In this document: piece after piece, positions 1 through 7,737 of the stretch
Layout: every line of letters starts with the position of its first letter
Position numbering within the stretch: position 1 is the first letter of the stretch
Source of the DNA: Actinomadura rudentiformis
GTDB taxonomy: Bacteria; Actinomycetota; Actinomycetes; Streptosporangiales; Streptosporangiaceae
Reading direction: 5' to 3'
Length of the DNA: 64,000 nt
Assembly (NCBI RefSeq): GCF_008923185.1
Contig: NZ_WBMT01000031.1
Location: 1-64,000 of the forward strand
Position numbers and translations under genes: made by a program
Notes under the pieces: model-generated
Databases searched by the model: none
What the model saw: only the letters and a program-made list of their open reading frames with translations
Told to the model about the DNA's origin: nothing

Positions 1-1
1 C

Positions 2-694
2 CGGCTCGCCGCCGAGGGCGCCGACGTGGCGATCTGCGGCCGCGACCCCGGCCGGCTCGCCGACGCCGCGCGCGAGGTCGGCGCGGCCGGGCCGGGCCGG
101 GTGTGGAGCCGCGCCCTCGATCTGACCGACGACGGCGCACCGGAGGCCTGGATCGCCGAGACCGTCCAGGACGCGGGCGCATTGCACGTCGTCGTCACCA
201 ACGGAGCCGGGCCGCGCCCCGGCCCGGTCGACTCGTTCACGCCCGCCGACTACCGGACCGCGCTCGACACCGCGTTCATCCCGCACGTCGCGCTCGTGCT
301 GGCCGCGCTGCCGCACCTGCGCGCCGCCGGGTGGGGGCGCATCCTGATGGTCGCCTCGGAGACCGTGCGGCGGCCCATCCCGAAATACGGCCTGTCGAAC
401 GCGACGCGGCCCGGCCTCGTCGGCTTCGCCAAGTCGCTGGTGCACGAGCTCGGCCCCGGCGACATCACCGTGAACGTGCTGGCGCCCGGGTACCATCGCA
501 CGCCCGCGCTGGAACGGCAGTTCACCGACCCCGGCGCCGCCGTCGCCGAGATCGCCAAGGGGATCCCTCTCGGCCGCGTGGGCGACGCGGACGACTTCGC
601 CGCCGTGGCCGCCTTCCTCGCCTCCGAGCACGCGCGCTTCGTCACCGGCACTGTGCAGCTGGTGGACGGCGGCGCCAACGAAGGCATCCCGTGA
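2..694 (+). CDS. SDR-family oxidoreductase, 5' end outside window
   Basis: This is the C-terminal part of a short-chain dehydrogenase/reductase. The frame is open from the first base, so the TGxxxGxG nucleotide-binding loop lies upstream of the window. Visible family marks are the end of beta-2 with an Arg-Asp pair (CGRDPGRL), an NNAG-like turn (TNGAGPRPG), a catalytic-Ser strand (ILMVASETV) and the C-terminal VTGTVQLVDGG block seen in 3-oxoacyl-ACP-reductase-like SDRs. The Tyr of the YxxxK signature is present, but the Lys position is Asn (KYGLSNATRPGL). Atypical SDRs with an LSN...R.G helix are known, so it may still act on a carbonyl substrate or be a non-classical member. The substrate is unknown. 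Confidence 0.85.
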   Translation, partial: RLAAEGADVAICGRDPGRLADAAREVGAAGPGRVWSRALDLTDDGAPEAWIAETVQDAGALHVVVTNGAGPRPGPVDSFTPADYRTALDTAFIPHVALVLAALPHLRAAGWGRILMVASETVRRPIPKYGLSNATRPGLVGFAKSLVHELGPGDITVNVLAPGYHRTPALERQFTDPGAAVAEIAKGIPLGRVGDADDFAAVAAFLASEHARFVTGTVQLVDGGANEGIP

Positions 695-1029
695 CCGGAA
701 CCACCCCCCCGCCCCTGGACGGGCGCCTTCAGCCGCCCCTACGTCGGAAGGCTGGCCCAGCGCGGCGACGTCCGCCTCGTCATCGCCGCCGGGTCGGCGA
801 CCGCGGCCCTAGTCGGGGCGGGCTACGCGGCGGTGGAGGGCGCCGCGGGCATCGCCGCCCTGCTCGTGTTGCGCGTGGTCATGGGCGTCGCGGAGGCCGC
901 CACGTTCACCGCGGGCTCGCTTTGCGGGATCGTCCAGCACCTGGACCCGGCATTGGTGATGCTGGCGCACGAGGGCACCAAGCGCGGACCCCGACGAGCC
1001 CACCCGCATCGCTGCGATGGATGGCGGTG
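695..1029 (+). pseudogene. MFS transporter fragment, truncated at both ends
   Basis: Directly after the SDR stop, the same reading frame runs through a stretch that looks like the first-third loop and helices of a major facilitator: SRPYVGRLAQRGDVRLVIAA followed by LLVLRVVMGVAEAATF, matching the motif-A loop and the LLxLRxxxGVxEAxxF helix. There is no plausible start, and after about residue 75 the similarity stops at a junction (SLCGIVQHLDPALVMLAHEG), a piece I do not recognise. It is best read as a deletion scar joining two gene fragments. The frame assignment is certain; the family call rests on two short motifs. Confidence 0.5.
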
Positions 1030-1077
1030 ACTTCGCCCTCGACGGCTTCCTAACGCCACTTGCCGAGTGGTTGTCGC

Positions 1078-2439
1078 TCAAGCCCCGGTACTTGCGCGGA
1101 AGGGGAGACGGAGGGAGGAGGCCAGGAGGGTGAGGCAAAGGACGGCCATGGCCCACCAGACGGTTTGGTAGGCGTTCAGGGAGTCGCGTGGGGCTCCGGC
1201 TAGGAAGGCGGCTAGGGCGGAGAGGCCGAGTACCGCGCCGCAGGCTCGTGAGGTGACTGAGAGGGCCGTCCCGGTGGCCAGGCGCGAGGGTGGTACGTCC
1301 GCTAGCGCGGCACCACTCAACGCGGTGGTGAGTACGGCGATGCCTGCTCCGGCGACAAGCAATGCGGGCAGGAGGACTTGAGGGTAGGCAGGGGCTTGGT
1401 CTGCGGTGAGGGCGGGGAGGATGACGCTCGCGCCGAGGAGGGCCGCGCCGCCGAGGGCCATCGCGCGGTAGCCGACTCGATGCATCAGGCGGCCTGCCAG
1501 CGGGGCCACCAGTACCTGGACGGCGGGCGCGGGGGTGATGGCGAGACCGGCGCGTGCTTCGCTGTAGCCCCACACGCCGGTCAGGAAGAGCACGGCGGCC
1601 AGGGGGAATGCGAAGATCACCAGGCCCAGCACGAACATCGCCGCGTTGGGTCGCCGGGTCACGCGCAGGACGTCGAGGTCGACCAGCGGGGCTGGATGGC
1701 GGGTCGAGCGGCGGAAGAAGAGGTAGCCCGCGGCCAGTCCGGCGGCCATGGCCAGCGCGGTGCGGATGTCCGTGAGGCCCCAGGCTTGGCCTTGCGCGAT
1801 CGCCAGGGATGGGAGGCCGATCGCGGCTGCCAGGAGCCCCAGGCCGGGGAGGTCGGGGAGCGCCGGATCGCTGTTCTGGGGGTCGGGTGGGAGCGTGGCG
1901 AGGCTGAGCGCGATGGCCGCCGCGCCGACGGGCAGGTGCAGCCAGAAGATGGTGCGCCAGTCCCAGGTCGTGACGAGGATGCCGCTGAGGGTGGGACCCG
2001 CGGCGATGGCGACGGACTGGGTCGCGCTCCAGATGCCGATGCCGGTGCCGCGACGTTCCTCGGTGAACCAGGGCAGGATCAAGGCGAGCGCCAGCGGGGT
2101 GATCACTCCTCCGCCCGCGCCCTGCACGAGGCGCGCGGCGATCAGCACTCCGGGAGAGGGGGCGATCGCGCAGCCGACCGACGCGGCCACGAAGACGGTG
2201 AGCCCGGCCAGGTACACGCGGCGGCGGCCGAAGCGGTCGGCCAGGCCGCCCGCTGGGAGGAGCGCGGCGGTGAAGGCGATCGTGTAGCCGGTGAAGACCC
2301 AGGAGAGCCCGGCGAGGTCCGTGCCGGGGAAATCCCTCAGTATCTGCGGGAACGCCACGTTCACCAGATGGACGTCGATCGCCCCGAGGAACACCCCAGC
2401 GCAGACCGCCGCGATCGACGGCGATCGCCGCGAGCTCAT
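1078..2439 (-). CDS. MFS drug-efflux transporter (DHA2-like)
   Basis: A membrane protein of 453 residues, close to the usual length of multidrug MFS exporters. It shows the N-terminal helix with the acidic pair typical of drug:H+ antiporters (GAIDVHLVNVAFPQ), motif A between helices 2 and 3 (GGLADRFGRRRVY) and a motif-C-like GPTLSGILV. The chosen ATG overlaps the stop of the upstream acyl-CoA ligase gene as ATGA; frame upstream of this ATG is only the antisense shadow of that gene. Translational coupling suggests that the transporter moves the substrate or product of the ligase step, but the compound cannot be read from the sequence. Confidence 0.85.
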   Translation of the reverse strand: MSSRRSPSIAAVCAGVFLGAIDVHLVNVAFPQILRDFPGTDLAGLSWVFTGYTIAFTAALLPAGGLADRFGRRRVYLAGLTVFVAASVGCAIAPSPGVLIAARLVQGAGGGVITPLALALILPWFTEERRGTGIGIWSATQSVAIAAGPTLSGILVTTWDWRTIFWLHLPVGAAAIALSLATLPPDPQNSDPALPDLPGLGLLAAAIGLPSLAIAQGQAWGLTDIRTALAMAAGLAAGYLFFRRSTRHPAPLVDLDVLRVTRRPNAAMFVLGLVIFAFPLAAVLFLTGVWGYSEARAGLAITPAPAVQVLVAPLAGRLMHRVGYRAMALGGAALLGASVILPALTADQAPAYPQVLLPALLVAGAGIAVLTTALSGAALADVPPSRLATGTALSVTSRACGAVLGLSALAAFLAGAPRDSLNAYQTVWWAMAVLCLTLLASSLRLPFRASTGA

Positions 2440-4028
2440 CCGCCGCCGTACCGGCGCCGCAGTTCCACCTTGCGGATCTTGCCGGTGACGGTCTTCGGCA
2501 TGCGTTCGACGATCTCCAGGCGCCGGGGCCAGAACCAGTCGTTCACACCGGAGGCCCGCATGTGCTCGTGCAGCTCGTCGAGCGTGAGCGGCTCGCCGGT
2601 CGCAAGCACCACGGCGCACACCTCTTCGAGCACTTCGGGGTGAGGGATGCCGACGACCGCGACCTCACGTACCTTCGGATGCCGCCCTAGGACGGCCTCC
2701 ACCTCGGTGACGGGCACGTTGAGGCTCTTGTACATGATGATGTCCTTGGCGCGGCCCGCGATGCGGATGCCGCCGCGGCCGTCGTCGCGGGCGAGGTCCC
2801 CGGTGTCGAACCAGCCGTCGCCGTCCAGCTCCGCCTCGTACAGTTCGTCCCGCCGGAAGTAGCCCAGGCATTGGGCGGGTCCGCGCACCCAGAGCCGACC
2901 CGCGCCGTCGTCGCGGCCCTTCAGGGGATCGATCCGCAGTTTCATGCCTTCGATCGGCCGCCCGTCGCTGTGCGCGCCCCAGTCGGGCGGGTCGTCGGGC
3001 CGGGTGACCGTGACCGGGCCGTTCTCCGTCATGCCCCACAACGAGTAGGTCGGCAGGCCGAAGACGTCCTGGACCTCGTCCACGATGCGCGGGGGGACCT
3101 GGGCCGAGCCGGTCACCACCCAGCGCAGGCTCCGCAGGTCGCGGGGGCGTTCGCGCTGGCCGTCCAGCACGTCCGTCAGGAAGGGCGCGGCGCCGTAGAA
3201 GAGCGTGAGGCCGTGCTCCTGGGCGAGGTCGAGAGCGACCCCTCCGTCCCACCTCTCCTGGAAGACCGCGGTGCCCCCGAGCAGCAGCGGGACCATCAGG
3301 CCCATCGCGAACCCGGACATGTGCGTGTTGACGTGGGCGACCTCCATGACCAGCCCGGAGTCGAGGCCCATCGCGTCGGCGAATCCGCGTGCGGAGGCGT
3401 ACAGGGTGTTCTGGCTGTGCAGCACTCCCTTCGGCTCGCCAGTCGTTCCCGAGGTGAAGAGGATGAGGTACGGGTCGTCCGGCGCGAGTTCGACCTCGGA
3501 CGTGGGGGTCGTGTCGCTGCGCCCTTCGAGGAAGTCCTCGAACGAGGCGGTCTCGGCCGGGCGAGGCTCTCCGGCGACGAGAACGTGCTCCAGATGCGGC
3601 AGGTCCAGCCCGGTCACGATCTCGGCCAGCCTGTCACCGTCCCACTCCGCCATGGTGACGCAGACCTTTGCCTCGGTCAGCGCGAGGATGTGCGACAGCT
3701 CGTACTGCCGGTAGATCGGCATGAGCGGGCAGAACCTCGCTCCCACCCGGGCGCAGGCCAGAGCGAGCGGGACGAACTCATACCAGTCGGGGAGCTGGAC
3801 GGCGATGACGTCACCGGGTTCGACCCCGATGTCGAGCAGCCTCGCGGCGTAGCGGTCGGTGTCGGCGAGCAGGTCGGCATAGCTGACAAGGCCGAGGGCG
3901 CCGTCGGCCCGATGGCCGATGAGCGCCGTCGCTGCGGGTCGTTCGCGGGCATGCCGGCGCAGGTCGTCGAGGAAGGTCTCCTCCCGCCACCAGCCGTGCC
4001 GCCGGTACTCGTGGGACCAGTCGGCCAT
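2436..4028 (-). CDS. AMP-dependent acyl-CoA synthetase/ligase
   Basis: An adenylate-forming enzyme of 530 residues that would activate a carboxylic acid with ATP and load it onto CoA. The core motifs are complete: the P-loop ILFTSGTTGEPKGVLHS near residue 190, DGWFDTGDLARDD with the ribose-binding Asp, the hinge IRIAGRAKDIIM, and the C-terminal catalytic Lys in KTVTGKIRKVELR. The ATG at 4028 is preferred because GGAGGG lies seven bases upstream; an in-frame ATG 66 bases earlier has no Shine-Dalgarno site. The family resembles medium-chain or cyclohexanecarboxylate-type CoA ligases, but substrate specificity is not readable. It is followed by an overlapping MFS gene. Confidence 0.9.
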   Translation of the reverse strand: MADWSHEYRRHGWWREETFLDDLRRHARERPAATALIGHRADGALGLVSYADLLADTDRYAARLLDIGVEPGDVIAVQLPDWYEFVPLALACARVGARFCPLMPIYRQYELSHILALTEAKVCVTMAEWDGDRLAEIVTGLDLPHLEHVLVAGEPRPAETASFEDFLEGRSDTTPTSEVELAPDDPYLILFTSGTTGEPKGVLHSQNTLYASARGFADAMGLDSGLVMEVAHVNTHMSGFAMGLMVPLLLGGTAVFQERWDGGVALDLAQEHGLTLFYGAAPFLTDVLDGQRERPRDLRSLRWVVTGSAQVPPRIVDEVQDVFGLPTYSLWGMTENGPVTVTRPDDPPDWGAHSDGRPIEGMKLRIDPLKGRDDGAGRLWVRGPAQCLGYFRRDELYEAELDGDGWFDTGDLARDDGRGGIRIAGRAKDIIMYKSLNVPVTEVEAVLGRHPKVREVAVVGIPHPEVLEEVCAVVLATGEPLTLDELHEHMRASGVNDWFWPRRLEIVERMPKTVTGKIRKVELRRRYGGG

Positions 4029-4236
4029 AAGGCTTCCCTCCAGCCAGGCGCTTTGTGAGCGATGGGGCTGTTTCTCACCTATGATCCACGACACTAACGC
4101 GCCGTCCGAATGCTTGCTGGTGGCTCAGGCGCGCAGCGGACAGCGCTTGTGCCGCACAACCGCCAGTAGGGCGGGGCCTGGACGAAGTGTTGCGGGCAAA
4201 GTGGCTGGTCAAGCCAGCCACGCGTCGGTACCGATG

Positions 4237-4317
4237 TCAGTCGATGAGGCGGAAGTTCCCGTTGGTGATGCGCCGGATGGCGGCGAGGTGGTCGTCGGGG
4301 TCGTGGTCACGCATCTT
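4237..4317 (-). pseudogene. C-terminal scrap of an AAA ATPase (TniB/IstB-like)
   Basis: Twenty-seven codons ending in TGA read as a helix followed by RRITNGNFRLID. The (I/L)T-G-GNFRL ending is typical of the last helix of transposition ATPases of the TniB/IstB type and related AAA proteins. No Walker motifs remain, so only the tail of a gene survived. The identification rests on one short motif; another AAA family is possible. Confidence 0.35.
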
Positions 4318-4391
4318 CCAATGAGCCTTTCCTGTCGGCAGGGGAATCAGCAGCGGGCGGCGGTGGACAACCAAAACAGATCACCACTGCC

Positions 4392-4496
4392 AGTGGCCGG
4401 CTGCTACTGCTGCACCCTCGCCGCTACCTGCGTAAAACCCTGGTCTGCACCGGCCTGGACCGCCCCCTCACCATTGCCGCCACCGTGCCGACCTGA
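4392..4496 (+). pseudogene. Possible tail of a STAS-domain (anti-anti-sigma) protein
   Basis: The stretch reads SGRLLLLHPRRYLRKTLVCT then GLDRPLTI before a stop. This resembles the last strand and helix of STAS domains (GGRLxLxxPxxxxRxxLxxTGLDRxxxI). No upstream part of the domain is detectable. Short and uncertain. Confidence 0.3.
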
Positions 4497-5118
4497 CTCT
4501 CGCCGGTGGCGACAGCCTCACCATCACGACAGGCCAGATGATGACCTCACCCGTCCGGTGGCCGCGCCCGGCCTAATTGCCCTCCTCCACGGTCCCTGGC
4601 CGTACGGCCCCAACCGTCATCCGCAGCCGACTCATCGCCCTGTGCACCGCAGCCAGCTGTTCACCGCCCAGCCGGTGGAGGAGACGATCAGCCTCCTCCA
4701 CGCAGCCGGCTAGGGCCCCTTGGCTCGTAAGCCAGCGGCAACGCGGGCGCTGACGGCTATAGCGGATGCTCGATCACCATCGGCAGGGAGGCCCTTGTCA
4801 CAGGTCATGCCTGAAGTTCAGCCAACTCGGCTGGTCGCATGCAGGAACGTCGTGGGCGCGTGGGTGTGATGCTGCTCGACGTCCCGGGGCGACTCCTGCG
4901 GAGCGCCGGGTGGTGGCTGCTTCACAGCCAGGGCTGATCGGGAGATGCGACGCGCGAGCTGGGGACGTGTCCAATCGGGATGCCGTGTGGTGCCGTGCGG
5001 GGTGATCAGGTCACGGGAATGTCCACTCGATCACGTCGGATCCCGATGGCAAATGAACGGCAAATGATCTTGAGTCTTGATCGTTGGTGGGTGATCAATG
5101 GTTTGAGCTGGGGGAATG

Positions 5119-5170
5119 TGGAGCGGGCGACGGGAATCGAACCTGCGTAGCCAGTGTGGAAGACCGCCCC
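5119..5170 (-). other. 3' half of a tRNA-Gly, attachment-site-like remnant
   Basis: Read on the minus strand, this ends in CGCCCGC-T-CCA, the 3' acceptor strand, discriminator and encoded CCA of a glycine tRNA. Before it come a T-arm with the invariant TTCGATT loop and an anticodon region containing CTTCC, consistent with a TCC anticodon. The T-stem has a mismatch and the 5' half (acceptor 5' strand and D-arm) is absent, so this is not a functional tRNA. Integrases commonly recombine in exactly this half of tRNA genes and leave such copies at element ends. Confidence 0.65.
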
Positions 5171-5240
5171 TATTTCATGACGCCACGCCCTTGACCTGCG
5201 AGAACTCGTACACCACCTCCGTGGACGCAACCCCTCGGTG

Positions 5241-6146
5241 TCAGGCTTGGGCTGCTACGAGGCCCATCGCGTTCTGTGGGGTGGCGATCTGCGTGACGGA
5301 GTGAAAGCCGGTTGCTGTGAGGCGTGCCGCCAGTTCGGCCGGGGTCCAGGGAGTGATGGCGCGGCGGGCCATTCGCCATCGCAGTACAGCCTCGCGTACG
5401 CTGCCGGGCTGGTCCGTGCCGGCAAGGACGGTCGCGCTGATCAGCCAGCCTCCAGGCCGAAGCGCGGCCAGGATGCGTGGCAAGGCCTGCGCGGTGGCAT
5501 GTGGTGCCAGGACGCCGAGCGGCAGCCAGGCCAGATCGTAGGCGGCGGTGTCGGCGAGTTCGGCGACATCCTGGAGCCGTAGGTCGACGCGGTCGCGGAC
5601 GCCTCGGCGAATCAGGTGGTCCTCGGCCAGACGCAGCGCGCGGGGAGCGATGTCGATGCCGACCGCTCGGGCGGCCGGCGCCCGTGAGATCACCGTGGCG
5701 GCGATCGCGCCGATCCCCGTGCCGATGTCGAGAAAGCGCAGGCCGGGGCGGTGCAGGACCTTGCCGACCTCGGGGACGCGGGCCGCCACCAGATCCAGGA
5801 ACTCGGTCATGCGCTCGCCGGAGGACTCGCCCTGAACGATGAAGGACGCGTCGTCATCTTCTTCGGCGGGACGTCCGTCGGCTGCGTCGGCGGCTTGGCG
5901 GAGGATGCCCGCGACCTGGCCGGCGAAGGCGTCCGGCGCGGGCAGTCCGTCCAGGAACGTGCGGCAGGCGGGATGCAGCCGCCAGCCGTCTGGGGTGTGT
6001 TCGGCGTATCCGGCGGCGCCCAGTACCGCGCCGTGTTCTTCGCTCAACGAAGGGTCGCGTATTGCGGCGGCCAGGGCGGCGAGCACCCAGGCATCGGTGA
6101 TCAGCGCATCGATGCGGGTGCGGAGAGCGGGTTCCGGGGTCGCCAT
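5241..6146 (-). CDS. Class I SAM-dependent methyltransferase
   Basis: A soluble protein of 301 residues. The N-terminal ~110 residues are helical and resemble the dimerisation/winged-helix part of small-molecule O-methyltransferases. The catalytic domain starts near residue 145 with motif I LRFLDIGTGIGAIA, followed by GIDIAPRALRLAEDH (acidic residue for the ribose) and LPRILAALRPGGWLI (post-II motif). The ATG at 6146 is the first start that gives the standard N-terminus. It is transcribed away from the YcaO gene, with about 100 bases between them, which suggests a shared regulatory region and a tailoring role in the same pathway. That role is inference. Confidence 0.85.
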   Translation of the reverse strand: MATPEPALRTRIDALITDAWVLAALAAAIRDPSLSEEHGAVLGAAGYAEHTPDGWRLHPACRTFLDGLPAPDAFAGQVAGILRQAADAADGRPAEEDDDASFIVQGESSGERMTEFLDLVAARVPEVGKVLHRPGLRFLDIGTGIGAIAATVISRAPAARAVGIDIAPRALRLAEDHLIRRGVRDRVDLRLQDVAELADTAAYDLAWLPLGVLAPHATAQALPRILAALRPGGWLISATVLAGTDQPGSVREAVLRWRMARRAITPWTPAELAARLTATGFHSVTQIATPQNAMGLVAAQA

Positions 6147-6242
6147 GCCGTGAGTCTGGCATCGCCGGAAACCTCGACAAAACGCAGGAGGTATGTTGAT
6201 CATGGCTAGGCAGCTGTCGGCTGATTGCAGAGGAGTGCGCTT

Positions 6243-6362
6243 GTGGCTTGTGCAGGCTACGACTGGACCGTCTCCCTTGAGCACGTGAGTAACGCTCCGC
6301 TCGAAGCGGACGAGCTCGAACTCGACACCGACGAGGCGACCGAGGGCGTTGCCGCGGTCTGA
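6243..6362 (+). CDS. Small acidic peptide, candidate RiPP precursor
   Basis: A 39-residue reading frame starts at GTG with AGAGGAG seven bases upstream, the best Shine-Dalgarno site in the interval. The N-terminal third contains ACAGYDWTVS, with Cys, Thr and Ser available for cyclodehydration. The C-terminal half is strongly acidic (LEADELELDTDEATEG). It ends 14 bases inside the YcaO frame if that gene starts at TTG 6349. The arrangement of reactive residues first and an acidic helix last resembles a precursor with a C-terminal follower, as in bottromycin. It could instead be a leader whose core was lost. It is too short to identify by homology; the call rests on position, the ribosome-binding site and composition. 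Confidence 0.45.
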   Translation: MACAGYDWTVSLEHVSNAPLEADELELDTDEATEGVAAV

Positions 6363-7737
6363 GTGGATCGCCGCGGCCGGAACGATGCCCGTTCCGGCCG
6401 CGGCGGGTACCGGGGTCTGGCCGGGCGCAGGCGAGCGTGAGCTGGCACTGGACGAGGCCGAGCGGCAGGTTCTCGCGGATATTCGCGCGCTGGGCTGGTG
6501 GTCCCGCCATCGGCTGCTGGATGAGGACGACCCCACTGCGGTTCAGTGCGAGTTGCGGTCCGCGGACGGCGCCGAGATCCCCTACGGGCTCGGCAGTGGC
6601 AAGGGCCCCAAAGCGCAAGCCCGTGTCGGGGCGCATTTCGAAGCGCTGGAGCATGCTTTCAGTGGTCCCGTCGTGCTTGATTCTCTTCCCGTGCGGCTCT
6701 GCGATCCCGGCGATCTGCTCGCCGGTCCGCTCGGTGCCGAGCGGGCGGTCCGGGAGCTGGCTGGGCAGGGGAATGCCCGCATCGCGTGCCTGCCGTATCG
6801 GGCCCTGGACGGTGGTACTCCGGTGGATGTTCCCCTGGCCTTGTGGGCGCCGTGGTATCCGCTGCCCACCGAGGCGATGGCGCGCGAACGGGCGCGGCTC
6901 GGCGACAGCGCCGACTATCGACCGGTGCTCTCCTACACCGTCAACACGGGCTGCGCGATCGGTGCCACTGAGGACGAGGCGCTGCTGCACGCGCTGAACG
7001 AGTGGGCCGAACGGGACGCGTTCTCCCTGTTCCTGCTGCGCAGCGTCTACGACGGAGGGGCGATGCCCGCCCGCATACCGTCCGGGGCGGTGCCCGGCTT
7101 CCTGAAGGAACGGCTAGATCGTGCGGCTGTGCTGGTGGACGGCCCGGTCGTCCTTCTGGACTTGACCACCGACCTGGGCATCCCCGTGGTGATGGCCTAC
7201 GCGCCTGAGTCAGGCGGCGGCGCGGCACACCGGTACGGGCTCGGCGCTTCGCTCTCGGGTGAGACAGCCGTGGAACGCGCGGTGACCGAGTTGGTTCAGG
7301 GCGAGCTCCTGGCCAGGGTCGTGGCCGAGCACGACAGGGACGCCGCCGCACGGGACCGGCATGCCGATCGCTTGTCCTTCGCGCGTGTGGTGGCCGACCA
7401 CGACATCGCGGACGCGGTGCGCGACCGGCTCGCTGGCCATCCGCGGCTGCTGGCCTGCGCACACCTGGACTTCGCTGGACGTCTGGACGAAGCCCCGATG
7501 ACCGGTATGCCTCCGGAGACTGTTCCGCCCGGCACCAGCGTGCCGAGGCAACGCGCCGTCGCCGTAGAACGGATCGCCGCGGCCGGTCACCGCGTCGTGG
7601 TGCACAGGCTGCGGGCGCTGGACCACGGCACCACCGTGGTCCAGGTGCAATGCCCCGGCCTGGAACGGTTCCATTTGATCACCAAGGGCCACCTGGCCCT
7701 CCCAGGCCCACGGGGCAGGCGGCTCCGCGGACGGTAG
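6349..7737 (+). CDS. Stand-alone YcaO-domain cyclodehydratase
   Basis: YcaO enzymes use ATP to activate backbone amides and form azolines, thioamides or amidines in peptides. The ATP/Mg-binding helix is clear (TGCAIGATEDEALLHALNEW then AERDAFSLF, with the two Glu ligands), followed by DLTTDLGIPVVMAYA and GLGASLSGETAVERAVTELV. No ThiF/E1-like partner or dehydrogenase is visible nearby. The C-terminus ends LPGPRGRRLRGR rather than the PxPxP tail of many azoline YcaOs. The start is unsettled: TTG at 6349 overlaps the small peptide gene and would be coupled to it, while ATG at 6385 sits in a hairpin loop without a Shine-Dalgarno site. The neighbours (peptide, divergent methyltransferase, ABC exporter) suggest RiPP biosynthesis. 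Confidence 0.85.
   Translation: MPRSEWIAAAGTMPVPAAAGTGVWPGAGERELALDEAERQVLADIRALGWWSRHRLLDEDDPTAVQCELRSADGAEIPYGLGSGKGPKAQARVGAHFEALEHAFSGPVVLDSLPVRLCDPGDLLAGPLGAERAVRELAGQGNARIACLPYRALDGGTPVDVPLALWAPWYPLPTEAMARERARLGDSADYRPVLSYTVNTGCAIGATEDEALLHALNEWAERDAFSLFLLRSVYDGGAMPARIPSGAVPGFLKERLDRAAVLVDGPVVLLDLTTDLGIPVVMAYAPESGGGAAHRYGLGASLSGETAVERAVTELVQGELLARVVAEHDRDAAARDRHADRLSFARVVADHDIADAVRDRLAGHPRLLACAHLDFAGRLDEAPMTGMPPETVPPGTSVPRQRAVAVERIAAAGHRVVVHRLRALDHGTTVVQVQCPGLERFHLITKGHLALPGPRGRRLRGR
6371..6403 (+). promoter_or_regulatory. 14-bp perfect inverted repeat around the YcaO start region
   Basis: CCGCGGCCGGAACG (6371-6384) is repeated in perfect inverse orientation at 6390-6403, with the five-base loop ATGCC between. 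The loop contains the first in-frame ATG of the YcaO gene. An RNA hairpin here would be very stable and could block initiation or set the ratio of peptide to enzyme. There is no U-tract, so it is not a classic terminator. Confidence 0.6.

Larger units (their letters stand above)
4029..5118. other. Gene-poor decayed region
   Basis: About 1.1 kb without an intact gene. It holds a minus-strand ATPase tail (4237-4317) and a plus-strand STAS-like tail (4392-4496), listed separately. On the minus strand around 4575-4715 a short open stretch with an amphipathic helix (EADRLLHRLGGEQLAAVHRA) could be the end of a MarR-type regulator, but this is weak. Nothing is recognised between 4720 and 5118. Confidence 0.5.

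Noticed and set aside
103..1053. Long plus-strand frame over the SDR gene
   Set aside because: It is Arg/Gly/Pro-rich, overlaps the conserved SDR frame and shows no domain; a shadow frame of GC-rich coding DNA.
1378..2643. Long plus-strand frame opposite the MFS and ligase genes
   Set aside because: Gly/Glu/Asp-rich antisense shadow without ribosome-binding site or motif.
4575..4715. Possible MarR tail
   Set aside because: Only a short amphipathic helix supports it, with no winged-helix part; mentioned in the region entry only.
5006..5230. Short minus-strand frame containing TGYAGSIPVARST
   Set aside because: This is the translation of the tRNA 3' half, a well-known artefact, not a protein.
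6202..6288. Alternative 28-codon peptide before YcaO (ATG at 6202 behind AGGAGG)
   Set aside because: The composition is not precursor-like (no acidic leader or follower) and it overlaps the better-supported 39-codon frame. It is not fully excluded.
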